Source of the DNA: JAQBYK01 sp964499425
GTDB lineage: Bacteria > Patescibacteriota > Gracilibacteria > UBA1369 > LOWO2-01-FULL-3
Direction of reading: 5' to 3'
Length of the DNA: 6,443 nt
Assembly: GCA_964499425.1 (NCBI GenBank)
Contig: CAZCLD010000060.1
Coordinates: 1 to 6,443, forward strand
Shown here one piece after another: positions 4,613 to 6,443 of this stretch (position 1 is its first letter; each line of letters begins with the position of its first letter). The notes below the pieces were generated by a model. It had not been told where the DNA came from, did no database searches, and worked only from the letters and a program-made list of their open reading frames with translations. Made by a program: the position numbers and the translations under genes.

Positions 4613-6443
4613 ATGGCAGAAGTTGATACAAAAACACAAAACGCGCAGACTGCACAAACTGCTTCGGGGACCACACCTGCTCAGGATAGCAAGGGTGTTT
4701 TTTCTGGTGACAAAGGGAAAGAATCTGAATCGCCAGAGTGGCTTAAGAGTGCGTCCAAGAATGCTCAAGGCCAAATTGCTGATGTATCTGGGGAGGAAGC
4801 GCAGGGGGGGATAAAGAGCTTTAGGCAGGAGAAACCTACTGATACTGAGTTGGGTTTGAATCCAGGTACGCGAGTTGAGGTTGCAACTACGAAGAAGGTT
4901 GTAGCAAAGGCTGATACGGATGCTGCTAAGAAAATGCTTGAGGCGGGCTTTGACCCAAAGACAGGTAAGCGTCTTGGTGGGAAACAATTGGAGGCTGCTA
5001 AAGCTGAGTTTGAAGCTAAATCGGAAACTGAAACAAAAAAGGATGAAGTTGAAAAGAAGCCAGCTGCGACTGAGGGGGCTGCACCCGAGACTGGGACAAA
5101 ACCTGAAGGGAAAAAGGGGATACTAAATAATCTTAAATCCCTTTTTGCGACTCGCAAAAAAGAACAGCAAGGGACTGTTGATAAAGTTGATGAGTCTTTA
5201 GAGAAAGCGAAAGAAACTGGTACGAAAGCAAATATTTCTCCGGAAGAAAAAAAGAACTACATTGAAGCGGAGAAAATTTATCAAGAAGGCCTTGCTAGTG
5301 TGAAGGATCTTATCTCTCCTTCTTCAATGGAAATCCAGTACGACAAGATTCGTATGGACGGGCTTTTTGTTCAGTCCTTTTATGTTTTTTCATACCCTCG
5401 TTATTTGGAGGTCAACTGGTTGGCTCCTGTCATTAATTACGATGTGACAATAGATATTTCTCAATTTATCTATCCAATCGATTCTGGAACTATCATGAAG
5501 ACTTTGAAAAAGAAGGTTGCACAGATGCGTTCGAGTATGCGAATTTCTGCGGAGAAAGGAAATGTGAGTGATCCTGCAGTAGAGACTGCCTTGGAGGATG
5601 CTGAGCAATTACGTACACAGATCCAGAGGGGTGAGGAGAAATTCTTCCAATATGCCCTATATTTTACTCTCTATGCTAAATCAGAAAAGAAACTGACCAA
5701 GGTTACAAAGCAATTGGAAAGTCTGTTGTCTGGGAAATTGATTATGACAAAAAGGGCTCAAATCCAGGCGGAGCATGCATTAAATGCTACTTTGCCACTT
5801 TGTCTTGATGAGCTCTATACAATTAGAAATATGAATACCGGTCCACTTTCTACTACTTTTCCTTTTACTTCTTCCGATCTTACGTCTGATAAAGGGATTT
5901 TGTATGGAGTGAATCGACATAATGATAGTTTGATTATTTTTGATAGATTTGCCTTGGAGAATGCCAATAGTGTTGTCTTTGCGAAATCTGGTGCTGGTAA
6001 ATCTTATGCGGTGAAATTGGAGGTTTTGAGAATGATGATGATGGGGACGGATGTTATTATTATTGATCCGGAAAATGAGTATGAGGACTTGGCGAGTACC
6101 GTTGGGGGGGCTTATTTGAAGCTGAGTTTGAATAGTAGCAGAAGAATTAATCCTTTTGATTTGCCTAAACCTTTGGCTGGGGAGGATATTCAACCTGGGG
6201 ATTTGCTTAGATCCAGCATTATTAGTCTGCATGGATTGCTCAAGTTGATGTTGGGTGAGATGACTCCCGAGGAAGAGAGTATTTTGGATAAGGCACTTAT
6301 AGATGTTTATGCCCTGAAGGGTATTACACTTGAGGTTCCAGATCCATCGGTATTCGCGCCACCTACAATGGAGGATTTGCAGCAGATTTTAAACTCTATG
6401 GATGGGGCAGAGAGCTTAGTTCAAAGGATTTCTAAGTATACTA
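4613..6443 (+). CDS. VirB4/TraC-type secretion or conjugation ATPase, N-terminal 610 residues (cut by window edge)
   Basis: VirB4-family ATPases power type IV secretion and conjugation systems from the cytoplasmic side of the membrane. This frame is open from ATG 4613 to the right edge; an in-frame TAG at 4601 fixes the start at or after that ATG. Residues 1 to about 205 are a charged, low-complexity, Ala/Lys/Glu/Thr-rich region with no recognised domain. From about 239 a VirB4-like N-terminal domain follows (FYVFSYPRYLEVNWLAPVI, then DVTIDISQFIYPIDSGT), with a probable coiled-coil stretch around 315-345. The Walker A motif is AKSGAGKS at 457-464 (K463), within SVVFAKSGAGKSYAVKLE. A VIIIDPENEY motif follows (D485), as in VirB4/TraC proteins, and then RRINPFDLP. 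The later Walker B and C-terminal motifs are outside the window. No transmembrane helix is evident. It is divergent from gyrA. Which system it serves (conjugation, secretion or DNA uptake) cannot be told here. Confidence 0.88.
   Translation, partial: MAEVDTKTQNAQTAQTASGTTPAQDSKGVFSGDKGKESESPEWLKSASKNAQGQIADVSGEEAQGGIKSFRQEKPTDTELGLNPGTRVEVATTKKVVAKADTDAAKKMLEAGFDPKTGKRLGGKQLEAAKAEFEAKSETETKKDEVEKKPAATEGAAPETGTKPEGKKGILNNLKSLFATRKKEQQGTVDKVDESLEKAKETGTKANISPEEKKNYIEAEKIYQEGLASVKDLISPSSMEIQYDKIRMDGLFVQSFYVFSYPRYLEVNWLAPVINYDVTIDISQFIYPIDSGTIMKTLKKKVAQMRSSMRISAEKGNVSDPAVETALEDAEQLRTQIQRGEEKFFQYALYFTLYAKSEKKLTKVTKQLESLLSGKLIMTKRAQIQAEHALNATLPLCLDELYTIRNMNTGPLSTTFPFTSSDLTSDKGILYGVNRHNDSLIIFDRFALENANSVVFAKSGAGKSYAVKLEVLRMMMMGTDVIIIDPENEYEDLASTVGGAYLKLSLNSSRRINPFDLPKPLAGEDIQPGDLLRSSIISLHGLLKLMLGEMTPEEESILDKALIDVYALKGITLEVPDPSVFAPPTMEDLQQILNSMDGAESLVQRISKYT

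Noticed and set aside
4804..4810. Run of seven G as a possible frameshift site in the VirB4-like gene
   Set aside because: The reading frame stays open and meaningful on both sides (a second seven-G run at 6104-6110 also keeps frame), so no error or programmed shift is needed.
4529..5157. Two minus-strand ORFs of 152 and 130 residues
   Set aside because: Both lie antisense to the VirB4-like gene or its promoter region, with compositions reflecting that gene's codons and no recognisable domain.
5780..6232. Minus-strand ORF of 150 residues
   Set aside because: It covers the reverse of the Walker A region of the VirB4-like gene; the plus-strand reading has clear motifs and this one does not.
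1..6443. CRISPR arrays, tRNA or rRNA genes, insertion sequences
   Set aside because: No spaced direct repeats, cloverleaf, rRNA-like segments, transposase or terminal inverted repeats were seen on either strand by eye.

Overview
The window looks like chromosomal DNA of a small-genome bacterium, most likely of the Candidate Phyla Radiation (Patescibacteria). This is an inference. It rests on AT-rich DNA, lysine/glutamate/alanine-rich tails on housekeeping proteins (GyrA, bL31), and a VirB4/TraC-like ATPase whose core resembles, from memory, the VirB4-type ATPases common in that group. A full chorismate synthase start suggests a lineage that keeps some aromatic amino acid synthesis, such as Peregrinibacteria-like relatives. 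No in-frame TGA occurs in roughly 2,080 codons and every visible stop is TAA, so nothing points to the UGA=Gly code of Gracilibacteria and Absconditabacteria.

Layout: one leftward transcription unit fills bases 4461 to 1 on the minus strand. Its order is gyrA (DNA gyrase subunit A), then an exported membrane-anchored protein with thrombospondin type 3 calcium-binding repeats and a PKD domain, then rpmE (ribosomal protein bL31), then the 5' end of aroC (chorismate synthase), which runs off the left edge. The first two junctions are only 1 and 2 bases wide, which suggests translational coupling; aroC follows after 39 bases. A 151-base intergenic region (4462-4612) separates gyrA from a rightward gene that runs off the right edge: a VirB4/TraC-type secretion or conjugation ATPase with a long, probably disordered N-terminal extension.

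The intergenic region carries the most regulatory structure. Two extended -10 type promoters point in opposite directions and interleave. There are three copies of TTGAATT. A 9-codon leader ORF has the best Shine-Dalgarno site seen in the window and lies in the same frame as gyrA, separated from it only by a TAA and four codons. The gyrA start itself has no Shine-Dalgarno sequence.

Functionally the leftward unit mixes replication/topology (GyrA), cell surface (TSP3/PKD protein), translation (bL31) and the shikimate pathway (AroC). No single pathway links them. The VirB4-like gene probably begins a separate type IV secretion or DNA-transfer locus continuing beyond the window. I did not find a clearly new multi-gene system; the most testable novelties are the gyrA leader, the coupling of gyrA to a surface protein, and the extended VirB4.
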